From Nematostella vectensis (lineage: Eukaryota > Cnidaria > Anthozoa > Actiniaria > Edwardsiidae): a DNA stretch of 64,000 nucleotides. The stretch spans positions 10,937,719 to 11,001,718 of the forward strand of contig NC_064046.1 of the NCBI RefSeq assembly GCF_932526225.1. Reading direction: 5' to 3'. Of the stretch, positions 48,333 through 60,200 are shown in pieces; positions within the stretch are counted from its first letter, which is position 1, and each line of letters opens with the position of its first letter. The position numbers were made by a program, and so were the translations under genes. The notes under the pieces were generated by a model. It had not been told where the DNA came from. It saw nothing but the letters and a program-made list of their open reading frames with translations, and did no database searches.

Positions 48333-50258
48333 ATTACGTATGGAAAAAAATTAACATATTGACCCCTCAACCGGCATGTACCATCCTTGAGAAGTCACAA
48401 CCTAAAAAATTCATAACTCTTTTCACCCAAAAGCCAAACAAATCAATTCCAGGTCATGCAGACCCAAAATAGCAGTATAATAGCAGAAAAAATTTGGAAT
48501 CAATTGGTTTCAGAAAAGACAGCGTTAAGGAGAGCTGTTGGTGGTTCATTGGAAAATTATTTTCTCATCCAGGCAAAGCCAAACAAGACAAAATCACCAT
48601 AAATCCACCTTTGCTTGCAAATATCCATAAGCACAACACTCAATTATGCCCCAATAGACTTCATGATGTCGTAGGACATTCTCCCAATATGGCTCATAGC
48701 TGTGTATATCTTATTAAGAAATACAAGCAACCATCAATTTGTGCTCGTATCAGCACAGCGACAAGGGGTTAAAAATGGGACCGAAAAGCACTGTTGGAAA
48801 GCTAGGATACTGCTGACTAGGAAAAACGTGTTTAACTTCGACCGGTATAATACTCAATTTTTTTTTTTCGGCCTTTTTTTTTTTTTTTGTAAATTCAGCT
48901 CAAAAACAGCCAGGAGTAAATGGGTTAACCATTTTGCTCCTTTTTGCTTTGAACCGTCTGTCAGATCTCTTCGCATCCGACATACCCTGAGAAGGACACC
49001 TTAAATTTGAGAGCCACCATTTGTAAAATATAGAGTCCCTACTATTACAGCCAAAAAAGTTTTGCAACTATAGGAGATTAATTAGTTTTTTGGACCTAGT
49101 AAAAGGGTCTTCCTATATCAGGCACATAGCCCAGTTACCTCTGACTTGCATCCTTCGCAGCCCTAGTGGTCTCTGTAACGCAAGCTTTCTTGCGTGACAC
49201 AATGGCTGCAAAGAGCAAAGAGGGATATACGGGACTCAACTATAACAGAAGAAAAGCACTTGAAAAGGATATTAGAAGTAAATTTTAATAAATATCATAG
49301 CTCTACTTCATAAAACAATGTTATAATTAATTGATAGCGGTGGTTCATGCAATATTGATATAGAAATAAGTATAATTTAAATTCAATAAAATTGAAAAAA
49401 AAAAAGTGAAACACTTCACAAAGGGGATATTGACCTATTGCCTTTTGTCCAGTGCCAGCACTTTTCTAGAAAACAGCATTGCAACATTGCGTTGCACTTT
49501 TCCATGCAATCCATTAGGGTTCTTCACAATTGGTGTTTTCGCATTTTTTGACTATGTGTGCCCAACACCAAAATGCATCAACATGTTTGTGTCTATAACA
49601 GGACTGTAGCTGGGATTGGTCCCAATATATTTCTGCTACAGCTCTGATAAAACTATATCATATTGCATGATCTGCAAGATGTTCACCCTACTAAATATTA
49701 ATGTTTACAGTAGTTTTATAATAAAAGCATCGACACTACAAGAAGATATTGAACTTTCATTTGAACAAATTACCCACTAAATCAAATAATCAATTCTGTA
49801 TTTAAAAAAAAGAAAGAAAGAATCATTCCTTGTATGATTCCTTCCTTCCTATTTTTTAAAACAATGCAATCTTGTAAAGGATTGCAGGATTGTATATTGT
49901 ATATACATAATGTACAATGTTACTGTGAAATTCTGAGAAATTCTAAGAAAAAAATAGACAGAGTTTTCCAACTGTGATGGTTAATCGCAAATATTTCCCA
50001 GAACATGGAAAGAATAAAAAATGACAGAAAAAAGCTGAGACTTAATTGGTTATCCAAATCCTTCTTTAGAATTTTGGTGATAATTACATGATGATTTGAC
50101 TGTGAGAGGCTTGCCATCCATATTTTTACACTAAAAAATTGTCTTTCCTCAAAAGACGTAGATTATTTACAAATGTGATAAACAGATGAAAATAACTCTC
50201 ATAAAACAGAACAGCTCTCAGAAATTGGCACTACCCTAAAACAGTCCGAAATTTCACA
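48333..50258. other. Intergenic region between the GPCR and ABHD4 genes
   Basis: No supported gene. A 28-codon frame from ATG 49202 (MAAKSKEGYTGLNYNRR...) could be a micro-ORF or first exon but has no partner. T-runs lie near 48860-48890. Confidence 0.5.
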
Positions 50259-53200
50259 TTATACACTAGATTCGACCTGTACAGGCTCAATGTCATTACT
50301 ATTGTCAACCATTGTGTAAATTTTGTGCATTGTTGCATTAAACAAGTCAGGTCTATCTGCGTAAACATGGTGCCCAGCACCTCGTATAACCTGGATGTCA
50401 ACAAAAGAATCCTCCCTGATCCTCTTGATCTCATATGAACTTTCGTTGTTTACCCATGAGCGTGCACCAACAATAAATGAGATAGGTACTTGGCGATGAA
50501 GCTCTCCTATTCTGTTTACCATGGGATACTTGGCCCAGCCGTATGGAATGCTCATGTACTTGAAGGCAGTCTCACCACTGGAATATAAAACATATTCATC
50601 AAATCACTCTAGTAGTCTATGGCATTCTGGTTGGCAGATGTGCTAGTAGGCTAGAGTTATAGCCTATCAATAGCATTATCATCATCATCACAAACATAAT
50701 AATGCAAATGATTTCTCTCATTGTCCCCTTTAACAGGCCCGTACCCAGGATTTTTCTTTGGGGGGGGCATCCCGAAAGAATAAAAAGGGATTTTTTTTTG
50801 CCTTTGCACAGGATGTGCTTATACTTTATAGTTTTGCCTACAATTAGCACGTCCATTGGGAACCAAAAAAGGACCTTCGGTCGTTGTGGGGGAGGGGCGG
50901 GAGGCTGCTTTTAATGTGAATCTTCTTTACTGCTAGTGTCACATAAAAGGCAAGCTTTTATTAAGTATGCACACACACACACCAAGCAGTTTTTAAAATT
51001 CTGTGGCAAAGAGCAAAAGGTACAGTACACTGTGTTAAAAATCAAGTACCTCATACCTCTAACTATTGTTTTATTGATAAGTAGAGTGAAGATACTGGTT
51101 TTGCCATTAAAAGACACCAAATGACACATAACAGACGGTGCTCAATAACGTATGCGCATGCGCATGTTCTGACAAAAACAGACACAATTGTAGTGTGTTG
51201 AATCGTTAAGAGTAAAGGTACGAAAGGCTGACTTCAGTCACTGTTTTGACTTACTGTACAGCATTAAAACTATACTGAACAAAAGATGAAAGATTTGTTT
51301 CTTAATAAGGGAGTCGTAAAAGAATTATAGCCTTAAGTTTGGTCTAGTTTTCTTAGCATTCACCAAAATGTGACAGTACACTGGTAAAACGCTGCCAGTT
51401 TAAAATAAAAAGGGCTGGATTAACCGAGTGGTACTGGAACTAGTGCAAGGCAAACAAACTATTAGCAGCCTACTTGTTTTTACACGAAATTCATTTTCTC
51501 ACAACTTCAATAAATAAGTTACCTTGGGCGTTGCGCATTGCAATGGTAGATGTAGTTCAGTATAGTATCATCATCAAACAATGCTGAATACTTTTTTTGG
51601 AAATCTGGACGGAACCTCTGGACGAGGGATGGGCCTAGGGAAAAAGATAATAATCTGTTGTCAGGTATAGTTTAACCATTAAAATGACTAACACTAGATT
51701 CAGCAAAATGGTAAGGAAGTTATATAAAATTGGAAAATTAGGAGGGAAGGGTAAACAAAGGTCTATGATGTTATAACTTATCTGATCTACAAAACTGTCA
51801 GGAAATCAGTAATGACTCAGTGTGTTTGCACAGGACGACATGGCGGAAAAACATGACGTGACGCTTCAAATAAGCCCATTTCACATCGAATAAGGCGGAG
51901 AATTTCTCTTAGTACTTACTTAGTAACTTACTTACTTAGTAACTTATAGCAAACAAAATAAGTACGACTTTTTTTAAATTGATGCGACTTTTTGTAAAGT
52001 GTCATTGAAATTTGAGTTTTTCGTCCCTGAGCTGATACACAGGGCAATGATGATCAAGGGAAAATTATCTTAAAAAGCCAAAATCTGGTTATGTGCACTT
52101 CGGCCTCTTGTTATTTTTGTTTTAAAAATCAGGAACCTATAGCCACTGAAGAAATTGTGTCTTCTCTCTCTATCTGGAATTGCGCATTTTCTAGGTTTTT
52201 CCGTCATGTCGCACAAGACACATAACCATTCAGTATGGGCCTCTCCCTCGCCAAGAGGAGTTTGATGCCAGGCAAAGACATAAAGAGTATCTTTCTGATT
52301 CTCAGCACTGAATTTTCTTGCTGCTCAACTAAGTATTTCAAATCAAGTGAAGGTTCATTTTAACCTCTCCCTAGAAAGGCCTTAGGAAAAATAACTACAG
52401 TACTTGGAAATGAGGGGTTTGTGTGTGCCCCCTATGCTCATTCCTTTGCTACTGTATGCACCTGGTAAGGTCTACTCTAGTTGTTTTCCTTATGAGTTAC
52501 TTTTCCTTAGTTATATATGTTGCAAAATACGAATGTGAGTTAAATAAAGCCACCTCTGCAGGCATCTCAAAGACCAGAAAAAGAAAAGTTTCCTGTGGCA
52601 AAAAAAAAAGGAAGTGACAAACCGGAAGCGCTGCACACCATTCCCTCTCTGCTTCTTCTTAGTCTCCGTCCTCCGCAATTTCGCCACAGGTAACCCATGC
52701 TTTCCGTCCTTTTCATTATGAGTTGCCTGTGGAGGTGGCTACTAAATAAAGATAATTATTGCTATAATAAGCCTGAGCTCAAGTAGATGGTATTACTCAC
52801 CCCATGGCCCAGCGGCCCTTAGCCCAGCAAGGGGGTTAAAGGGACTAAGAACAGCCCCTAGCACTTTAACCCATCCAGGTATACGTCCCGTTAGCTCATC
52901 AGCAGGTGGCTTCTCTGGGAACCCCCACGGGTCAACCAAAACAAGGTGTTTAACATGCTCTGGGTGTTGTAGGGCATAGGAACTGGTGAGGAACCCACCC
53001 AGACTGTGACCCATTAGTATAAACTTTTCAATTCCAAGCTCTTTTCTCCAGTTCTCGATAGATTCCACAAATTCTTGCTCTGCGATATCTGCCTCTGTAC
53101 TGAAGTCTGGTCTTGAGCTACGACCAAACCCCAGTAGGTCAAATGCGTATACGGAGCGGTCCTTCGAAAGAGAATCTACATTAAGAGCCCACAGGCCTAC

Positions 53201-53985
53201 ACCACCACCAAAACCATGTACCATTACAACAGGGGTCTTGTCAGCATTTGGGTTGAAATGAAGGGTCCATATTTTATGTCCCTTGTCAACATGGACATAT
53301 TTTCTTTCATAGTGTGCCTTTAAATCTAAAACAAGAGTGAAACGACAATCAAAAAGGAAAAAAAAAGTTAAACAATGACTAATCTTATAGAATATTGCAC
53401 TTTAAAAGCCTAAACAAATAGAAACATAGCACCCTTCAGAAAAAGTTAGAATCGTCTATCTCTACTAGGGCCTCGGTTATGCACCTACATGTTGAAGCAT
53501 ATAGTTTGCGTTGTCATGATCTAACTACAGTATGTCATGATCAATAACTGGCTTTGTCCTGGGCAAATAACTCGACCATTTAATCGAATTAAATTGACTG
53601 TCTATATAAAAAATAAAGTTACTTTTCAATTCAGTTTCAAGCTTTAGCAGGGCGCTGTTACCGAGTCGTGTTATGAAAAGCCGGTTATGTAACGTGGATC
53701 TTTTTGTCTCTTTGTTCTTTGTCAATCTTGTAGTACTTACGTTTAAGAATTCTAGCCTCTGCTATCTCGAGCAGTCTATCCGAAGTCGGACACCAAGAGA
53801 GCCACCGAGATCGCGAGTCTGCAGTGCTGGAGTAAAAAAATACGCATGAGATTCCCGATTACAACGAAAATGGCGGGTGCATAAGATCACAATATTATTG
53901 CTAAGATTGTAATGAAAGTGTTTGTGAATCACCTTAACTGTTCTACGGGTAGTAACTCTTCTTGATTTACTGTATCCATGGCCAT
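50259..53985 (-). CDS. ABHD4: ABHD4-like alpha/beta hydrolase, complete, 364 aa, 5 exons
   Basis: Exons in transcription order: 53985-53933, 53826-53741, 53325-52801, 51634-51523, 50577-50259; 1095 nt and all phases agree. Landmarks: the oxyanion motif HGFGGG (83-88), [10 protein letters not shown], the nucleophile elbow GHSLGG (Ser154), [21 protein letters not shown], and GAGHHVYAD (His328/329, Asp333). In the family, ABHD5/CGI-58 has lost the nucleophile (GHNLGG), while ABHD4 keeps Ser and acts as an (lyso-)N-acylphosphatidylethanolamine lipase. The intact Ser places this with ABHD4 by function. The HxxxxD box (HVYAD) of the ABHD4/5 group is present. The position where vertebrate members have the acid in G(A/S)xxWID reads GARSWVN (Asn302), a possible change of catalytic acid. 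It is divergent from the RABIF-like gene. Confidence 0.93.
50736..50909. mobile_element. MITE, GGCCYGTACCCAGGATTTTT family, copy 2
   Basis: Starts GGCCCGTACCCAGGATTTTTC with a G-run. TATAGTTTTGCCTACAATTAGCACGTCCATT and GGACCTTCGGTCGTTGTGGGGG match 37389-37727. In an ABHD4 intron. Confidence 0.65.
52549..52739. mobile_element. MITE with 16-bp inverted ends, copy 2
   Basis: GCCACCTCTGCAGGCA at the left pairs with TGCCTGTGGAGGTGGC at the right (two mismatches). TAAATAAAG occurs close to both ends. The partner copy is at 15941-16109. In an ABHD4 intron. Confidence 0.75.
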
Positions 53986-54492
53986 TGCCCTGTGTGTTTT
54001 GAGTCTAATAACGCCGGCAAATGGCCGGTGGAATAAGCGTAGCTCTCTTATGGTGGCCCGCCGTGTTTACCTCGCAAAGTGACGTCATATCAATGATTCG
54101 GCGATTCTGTTTTCCACGTGACCAAATGACGTCTATCTTATTTTAAATAATTTCGTAATCGTCGTGCTTTTAACATGTGTACTAACTTATCTTCTTCAGA
54201 AGGAAATTTCATTTGTTTTTTTTTTGTTTTATTTCTTAACAGAATCTATATTGATTTTAATTATGAACAAAAAATCCAATACAGAACAACACAACGAGAT
54301 CCTTTTATAATGTATTTATATTTATCTTTTAAAATCCTATTATTGTTATTAGATTTTGAATAGTTCTTGTTCTTTTCTGTTGAAACAAGTCCTTTCGTAT
54401 TTCATCGTTGCTCTATCATTAATGTAGCAGACCACAGGGCCCCCAAACTCCTGTTTCTGGCGTGGTCACTTAGTCTCACACCTTAGCACAAA
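53986..54492. promoter_or_regulatory. Putative bidirectional promoter between ABHD4 and the RABIF-like gene
   Basis: Two divergent start codons are 507 bp apart, with no coding sequence or repeat recognised between them. Both genes are of housekeeping type. No TATA box stands out; a TGACGTCA-like word (GTGACGTCATA) lies at about 54080 and CACGTGAC at about 54116. Function is inferred from geometry only. Confidence 0.45.
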
Positions 54493-55770
54493 ATGGCGGA
54501 ATCTAAAAACAATGCAAGGCAGCCTTCACCGGAAAAGGATTCATCTTTACCCGGCGATCTGGTGACGAACGGAAAGAATTCTAAATGGGTTGAATGCAAG
54601 TTATGCCATTCTAAAGTGTTGAGACCGCAAACTGCAGAATATATAAAAGAAGAGGTGAGTACACGAGATCATAACACGAAACCTCCCATACAACACAGGG
54701 ACGTAGCCATTTTTTTCAAAAATGGGCTGTGCCTATCGTACCCCCCCCCCTTCCCCCCCCAATCATCTAAGGCCTGAGCTACGGCTATGCAACACAGGTT
54801 TTAAGATAATGTCAGTTTTGGCAAAAAAAATTTGAATCCTTACTTTAAAATGTAAAAGCTATGTTATCAATTCAATGTTTATCCCCTTTTTCCTCCTAAT
54901 ATAGCAAAAAATATATATATCTGGTGGAGGTGAGGGAGGGGTGTGTGGGGGGGATTGGTAACAGCAACATGTGTACCAGGGAAGGGGGAGGAGGGACGCT
55001 ATAATTATATTGTTTTGTGTTTTCTTTTCTCACTAAATACATATTTTGGCTTAAATATCCAATACCCTCCACACACAAAAAAAAACAGGCATATACAGCT
55101 TAGGTGTTGATGTGTAGCCACATGTTGTAATTTTCTTCATTCTCAAAAGACTATGGAAAAGGCTAAGACACAGGCAGAGCGAACTGTGGTTTTAATGCCT
55201 AGCCACAAGTTGATGCATAGCCACTTTAAAAAAATTCAATGGAGCATACAGTGGCCACTAAGTAAAATTTCCTTTGTTCTCAAAAGACAGTGGAAGAGGC
55301 TAAGATATGAAACAATTGATTGGTCAACATTTAGCTTTGACATTTAGATGAAATGATAGACTAATTTTATACTGCTGGGTATTCAATAGTTACTCTATAT
55401 TTTAGCTTCTTATTGATCTATTTGTAGGCATTTGCAATGAATACAGTTCATGGAAAATACGCAATTGAACTTAGCCTAAGGATTACGTCTTAATTTTCTC
55501 TTATAACATTTCACCATCTTTCACCAGATTTTCCTTCCAAGCATGCAGCAGAAAACAAAGATAAATATGGATAGTCCAGAAGGAGACACACTGCACCATT
55601 ACTGGCTTGTCCATGACATGTTTGCATTTGAAAATGTTGGCTTCTCCAAGACTGTGAATAACGTTAAGTACTTAACATGTGCAGACTGTGAAGTTGGGCC
55701 GATTGGCTGGCAACTCGCTAATGACTCCACAAGGTTTTTAGTTGCACTTGAGAGAGTGAAACATAGCTAG
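54493..55770 (+). CDS. RABIF: RABIF/MSS4 zinc-binding Rab guanine-nucleotide-releasing chaperone, 134 aa, 2 exons
   Basis: Exons 54493-54654 and 55528-55770 (phase 0 junction, donor GAG|GTGAGT). The protein has the Mss4 layout: a variable N-terminus, the first zinc pair CKLC (Cys35, Cys38), the loop FLPSM, then HYWLVHDMFAFENVGFSK, the second pair CADC (Cys105, Cys108), GPIGW, and LVALERV near the end. Human RABIF is 123 aa, so the length fits with an extended N-terminus. Mss4 binds nucleotide-free exocytic Rabs in the cytosol and stabilises them. The start is the only ATG upstream of the zinc site and is preceded by AAA. The intron holds C-runs at about 54740-54760. Confidence 0.95.
54655..55527 (+). 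other. RABIF intron with poly-C tract and a diverged duplication
   Basis: C-runs (54740-54748, 54752-54759) lie 85 bp after the donor. At about 55130-55180 and 55260-55310, TTCTCAAAAGAC(A/T) then GG(A)AGAGGCTAAGA indicates an old duplication of roughly 130 bp. No coding sequence is seen. Confidence 0.5.
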
Positions 55771-56002
55771 TGAAAATCTAAAGTTGTCCTGGGAAGTTGT
55801 CTAGTCAATGGAGCTTAAAACAGAGAATCAACATTAAAAAGCCTCCCACAACCATGCTACAGTAGTTGTGCCTAGTCTACATAATGTTTTATATTGATAG
55901 AGGGAATGGAAGGAGGGGGAGTTATGTTGCTAGTCAATGTACTCTATAGAAGGGTAGGGGCTCAATTGAATCACTTGTGAAAATATTATCTGTGAGATTT
56001 AG

Positions 56003-56272
56003 TACATGGTTCCTGCAAGTCCTTAAGAAGTCACATTTTAAAGGCCCTAAACAAGTTCTTAAATTTTGGGAAAAAATTCGATAATGGTCTTGAAAAATCC
56101 TATTTTTCTCAAATTCCAAGAGTTTAGAAATTCCAGCAAAGCCTTTGCTTTGAAGGATTTGTCTTGCTGTTGCTGAACAAGTTCACACTAGTATTAGATT
56201 TTGAAATTGTGGGTTTAAAAAGTCTTTAAAAGGTTTTAAATTTATTGGCCGTTTAGCTGCAGGAACCATGTA
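56003..56272. mobile_element. MITE with perfect 15-bp inverted ends TACATGGTTCCTGCA
   Basis: TACATGGTTCCTGCA at 56003 and TGCAGGAACCATGTA ending 56272. The interior is A/T-rich and non-coding. No second copy was found in this window. Confidence 0.7.
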
Positions 56273-56756
56273 TGCTTCATATACCCAATACCTGGTCAGG
56301 TCTACCCTTGGATCCAGAGACTTATCGCTGATAGGCTGCAAATGATATTCCACTTCCAGCAGTGCAGCAATTACTGGCAAACGGAGTAGCTCACCATTTG
56401 GTACCCCCCTTCCTCTCTTTATGTATCATAATCGAATTGTTCTTTATATTTCTGATAAATCTGATGTTCGCTGATGGGGACAGTATGTCCCCAGAATGAG
56501 CAATGGACAGGAGAAACTATAAATAAATCTGTATTATAATACATTGTTGCTATAAAAATAGTATAATATTACATTGAATTGTTCCATATTCTTCCATAAT
56601 CAAGGTAAAAACATTTTTTTATGGAAAAACTCTTTTCAAGTAATGCCATTGATTGCATTGTTGCTGGTTGGCTTTCTTTTTTTCTTTTCAGCAAAAGGAT
56701 TAAAAGTACTTTTTGTAAGACATTCAGGCAATTATATACAAGTTTTACACCACAAC

Positions 56757-56919
56757 CAGGCGCGTACCCAGAGCTGGCTGAGAGGGGTGCGCAGTCATAG
56801 GTATCATATTGGACAAGCATAGTATTTAAAGATTTCTTAAAAAGAATTATTACCCAATTTTTGTCTATCGGGGGGGGGGGGGGGCACATCCTGAGCCCCC
56901 CCCCCCTTGTGTACAGGAC
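56757..56919. mobile_element. MITE, CAGGCGCGTACCC family, copy 3
   Basis: Starts CAGGCGCGTACCCAGAGCTGG and ends TTGTGTACAGGACTG. GGTGCGCAGTCATAGGTATCAT is shared with 10671-10784. Internal G-run of about 15 and C-run of about 12. Confidence 0.7.
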
Positions 56920-56989
56920 TGACTATGGTATGGTGAAGTGCTCATCCGCACGGTATTTCTGCCTAAGGGCAGACAAACTTGGGATGCAC

Positions 56990-56995
56990 TTTATT
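56990..56995 (-). terminator. Candidate poly(A) signal of rhophilin
   Basis: AATAAA on the minus strand, about 240 bp after the stop codon. Confidence 0.4.
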
Positions 56996-57233
56996 TGCAT
57001 CACGAACACTGTGATGAGATTGATCTTGCTTTGATTTTACTTAAAATTCATGATGGCGGTTACCATCACTAGTGTCGTTGGTGGCTAGATTTTTATGATA
57101 AAAATAGCCCAAATGCCTACATGCAGCATGCAGGCTATACTGTAGTTTTCCTGTACTTAAACTGCATTCTATCAACTGATGCTTATTACATGCATTATAA
57201 AGTTGCTTTTTTTCATGGATATAACATGACAGG

Positions 57234-60200
57234 TCAGCAAAGGTTCTCCTTGTCCTTGAGTAGCGGTGACAAAGTATTCTCTTCTTTTATTTGAGTTTTT
57301 GGGCTTCCTTCAGAGTCATTAGAGGAACTACTGGGCTGCAATGACAATGACGACGATGACCCTTGACTACTAACAGAAGACTTGTCATTGCAGGATGATC
57401 CACTATCACTTTTAACAACCTTCAAGTCACAGTGAGCAGCCACATCTTTAAGGGAATGTGGTGTTATGACCTGTAAGGTAACATGTTCTGTCATGTGACG
57501 TATTGTCTCAACAACATCATGGTGTTCACCCCATTTGACGTCTTCACCATTTACGCCAATGACAATGTCGCCAACTTGCACGCCAGCCTCCTACAAAACA
57601 CATCAGAACAAAAAATATACTGTGCCCTCTAAAGGGGGCTTTGAATAAAATGGGCCCTCTAAGGAAGCTCTCAGAAATGTAGGGAGTTCTACAGAAATAT
57701 TAGGGGTTGTTAAAAAGTGGTACCATAAAAAGTTTTTATACTAAAGGGGGGCTCTGAAATTTTAAGGTGTCTTCAGTCGAAATCTTCTCTTAGACTATTT
57801 TATAAAAGAGTCACAGAAAGAGAAGGGCTAGATCCCCCTAATTTTGTTCATTTTTAGTATGATATGGTGTTGGGACCTTCATCTAGAGTGTCCAGCCATC
57901 ACAATTTTTTAGGGTAATCTGTGGTTCATGTAAAAAACAAAACTTCCTACCTAGAGCATCTTACGGATGCTGCCCCTTGGCTATCAATTACCCAAAATGG
58001 CCTTTGGTCATCAATTACCCATGCTGCTTCTTGGTCATCAATTACCCATGCTGCTTCTTGGTCATTACTTACCCATGCGGCGCCTTGGTCGTCAATACTC
58101 TGTATTATCATTGGAGCAGACCCAATAACACTGAACCCAAATGAGCCATTCTCTCTGTGAATAGTTACAGTCCTTGACGCCCCTAGGGTGTTCTCAGCGT
58201 TGAAAATATGCACAGGACCCTAGAGAGAAGAGAGCAAATTATTTTGGGGGGCAGAAGGTCAAATACAGCTGAGTGGAATAATCATACAGGTTTTTTTTAA
58301 ATGATATTTGATTTGTCAATGGAGCTCAAAGTTAACCCGAATGTTTCTCAATATATTAATTTTATTTTACGAAAACAACGAAAAAATTAATCGGCGAAAT
58401 GTTATTTGGCGGCCAAAGAAGCAAAATAAGTTCTTTTTTTTTTTCATTTTGAGAGTATCATATAGTCCCCGAAATGGCCCCTAAAACTTACGATCAACGA
58501 AACCGATTGCTTTCATTTTTGGTACGCTATTAGAAATAAGAGGTAGCTGAATAACAATGGTAAAAAAATCCTTGCTCGCGTATGGATTTTTTTCAGGGGC
58601 GAATTTCAAAGTATAGGTAAATAACAGAGTGAAAATAAAAATACGCCAATATCTCAGAATTCCTCTAATAGACTTTAATAAAACTTCTTCTAAGTGTCGA
58701 CCAAGGTCTGATGTAAAAAATGTTAGAAATTTCCCTGTAGCGAACAGCACTTCGCGAATAGTGAGTTTAACGGGTGCACCGTTCCGTTTCCATGTAAACA
58801 CGAAAACACATAGTTCATTTTTCTAAAGGTCATCCCTAGCTGCATGTCATGGCCAAATAGTTTAATGATCAGACCCCTGTGACAGGAGAGTCGTGATTGA
58901 CAGGGTGGTTGGGAATTCGGGAAACTTTATCGAATCTCCTTAAATATAAATATAAGTAAACTGGGCGATTGTGGCTTCTTAAACGTTGAAATAAGCGAAA
59001 TGCATTAAGAAATCATGTGATTTGGGTGGTAAACACGTACGAGCTCTGATTTTAGTGGCAAAAAAAACAACAATCAGTGCTTACGAACCAACAAAAATGT
59101 TTCTAAGTAAAAAAAAATCAAAAAGGGCGATTCTGATTATGTGCAATAAGCTAAAAATTTAGCATCAGCAGATGTGATATTATAAGAAGATGACCTTATT
59201 GATGTAGGTTACAGTACCAGTTTGTAAAACAGGTCCTCCACTGGAGCCATGTGGAATTCTGGGGATATCGGGAAAGCCTTCTGTCGTACATAGGCTGTAA
59301 AATAGAAAATGAAATAAAAATAAAAAAGAAACAGTGTGTTTTCACACTTGGATGTTCACACGAATTTCCATTCTTAGAGATAAAAATGCGAGTTTTTCTC
59401 CTTATACATAGGCTTGTTTCCAGCCGTCGCTAGGCCTCATCGGCCTACTGCAGGCTCACAGAAACAAGCTGGAAATCGATCCTACATTATACAGGCCCAT
59501 AATTAGAACTCTTACTTAACGGGGGTAGGGAGGGTTGGACCATATTCTCTTAGGTATAGTATCTCTTCCTAGCTGGCAGTGACACTCGTTTTTATTTGAA
59601 GCAGCCTTCATGTCAAGTGGGGAGGTTCGTTCGAGCCCCTCCTTCCTCAAAGCCATCTATCTATTAGCATGTAATTACCTTTGACGGGTGTTGGGGCCAA
59701 GGGGGCATCAAAGTCATCTTCTTCCTCCATTCCAACGAGTTTATTCGTGGACATATCACGGGCTACTGTAAGAACCTAGAAACGGGAGTAGCGGGACAGT
59801 GGATTACCTGCGCATACTAAAAACCGACAAATAATTTATGAATAAAGCTATGGAAACACTTCAATAGGAAGTCAAAAACTAGCAACAAACCAGCATTGCA
59901 GGCCAAAACCATTATGATACATTTCCAGTCGTCTATAAAATAACGTGTGTTGTGAGGGGAAATCACGCCACAAACTTGATGTTTTGCACTCTTATTATTT
60001 AGCCCAATATAGCTACTTGCTTTTCCAACAATCACGGGTCTGTTTGGCAAGAAGCTTATCTGTTGGCACGGAGCTTACACCTGCTCTGTGCGTTCGCGTT
60101 AGTCCTCGGAGACCCAGATTTCCGGTTCCGGTCCCGAGAATGTATCCACATGCTAAACACACCTTGTGTAATGACAACACACGTCTACAGAAACGGCATA

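Larger units (their letters stand above)
55771..57233. other. Convergent 3' region between RABIF and rhophilin
   Basis: The two genes converge here. No gene is seen. It holds an AATAAA for RABIF at about 56520, two MITEs (56003-56272, 56757-56919) and an AATAAA on the minus strand (56990-56995) for rhophilin. Confidence 0.55.

Noticed and set aside
57921-58160. Plus-strand frame with SITHAASW repeats
   Set aside because: Antisense of the rhophilin PDZ exon and its donor array.
59251-59433. Plus-strand 60-codon frame
   Set aside because: Overlaps the antisense of rhophilin exon 59294-59218 and continues into intron sequence.
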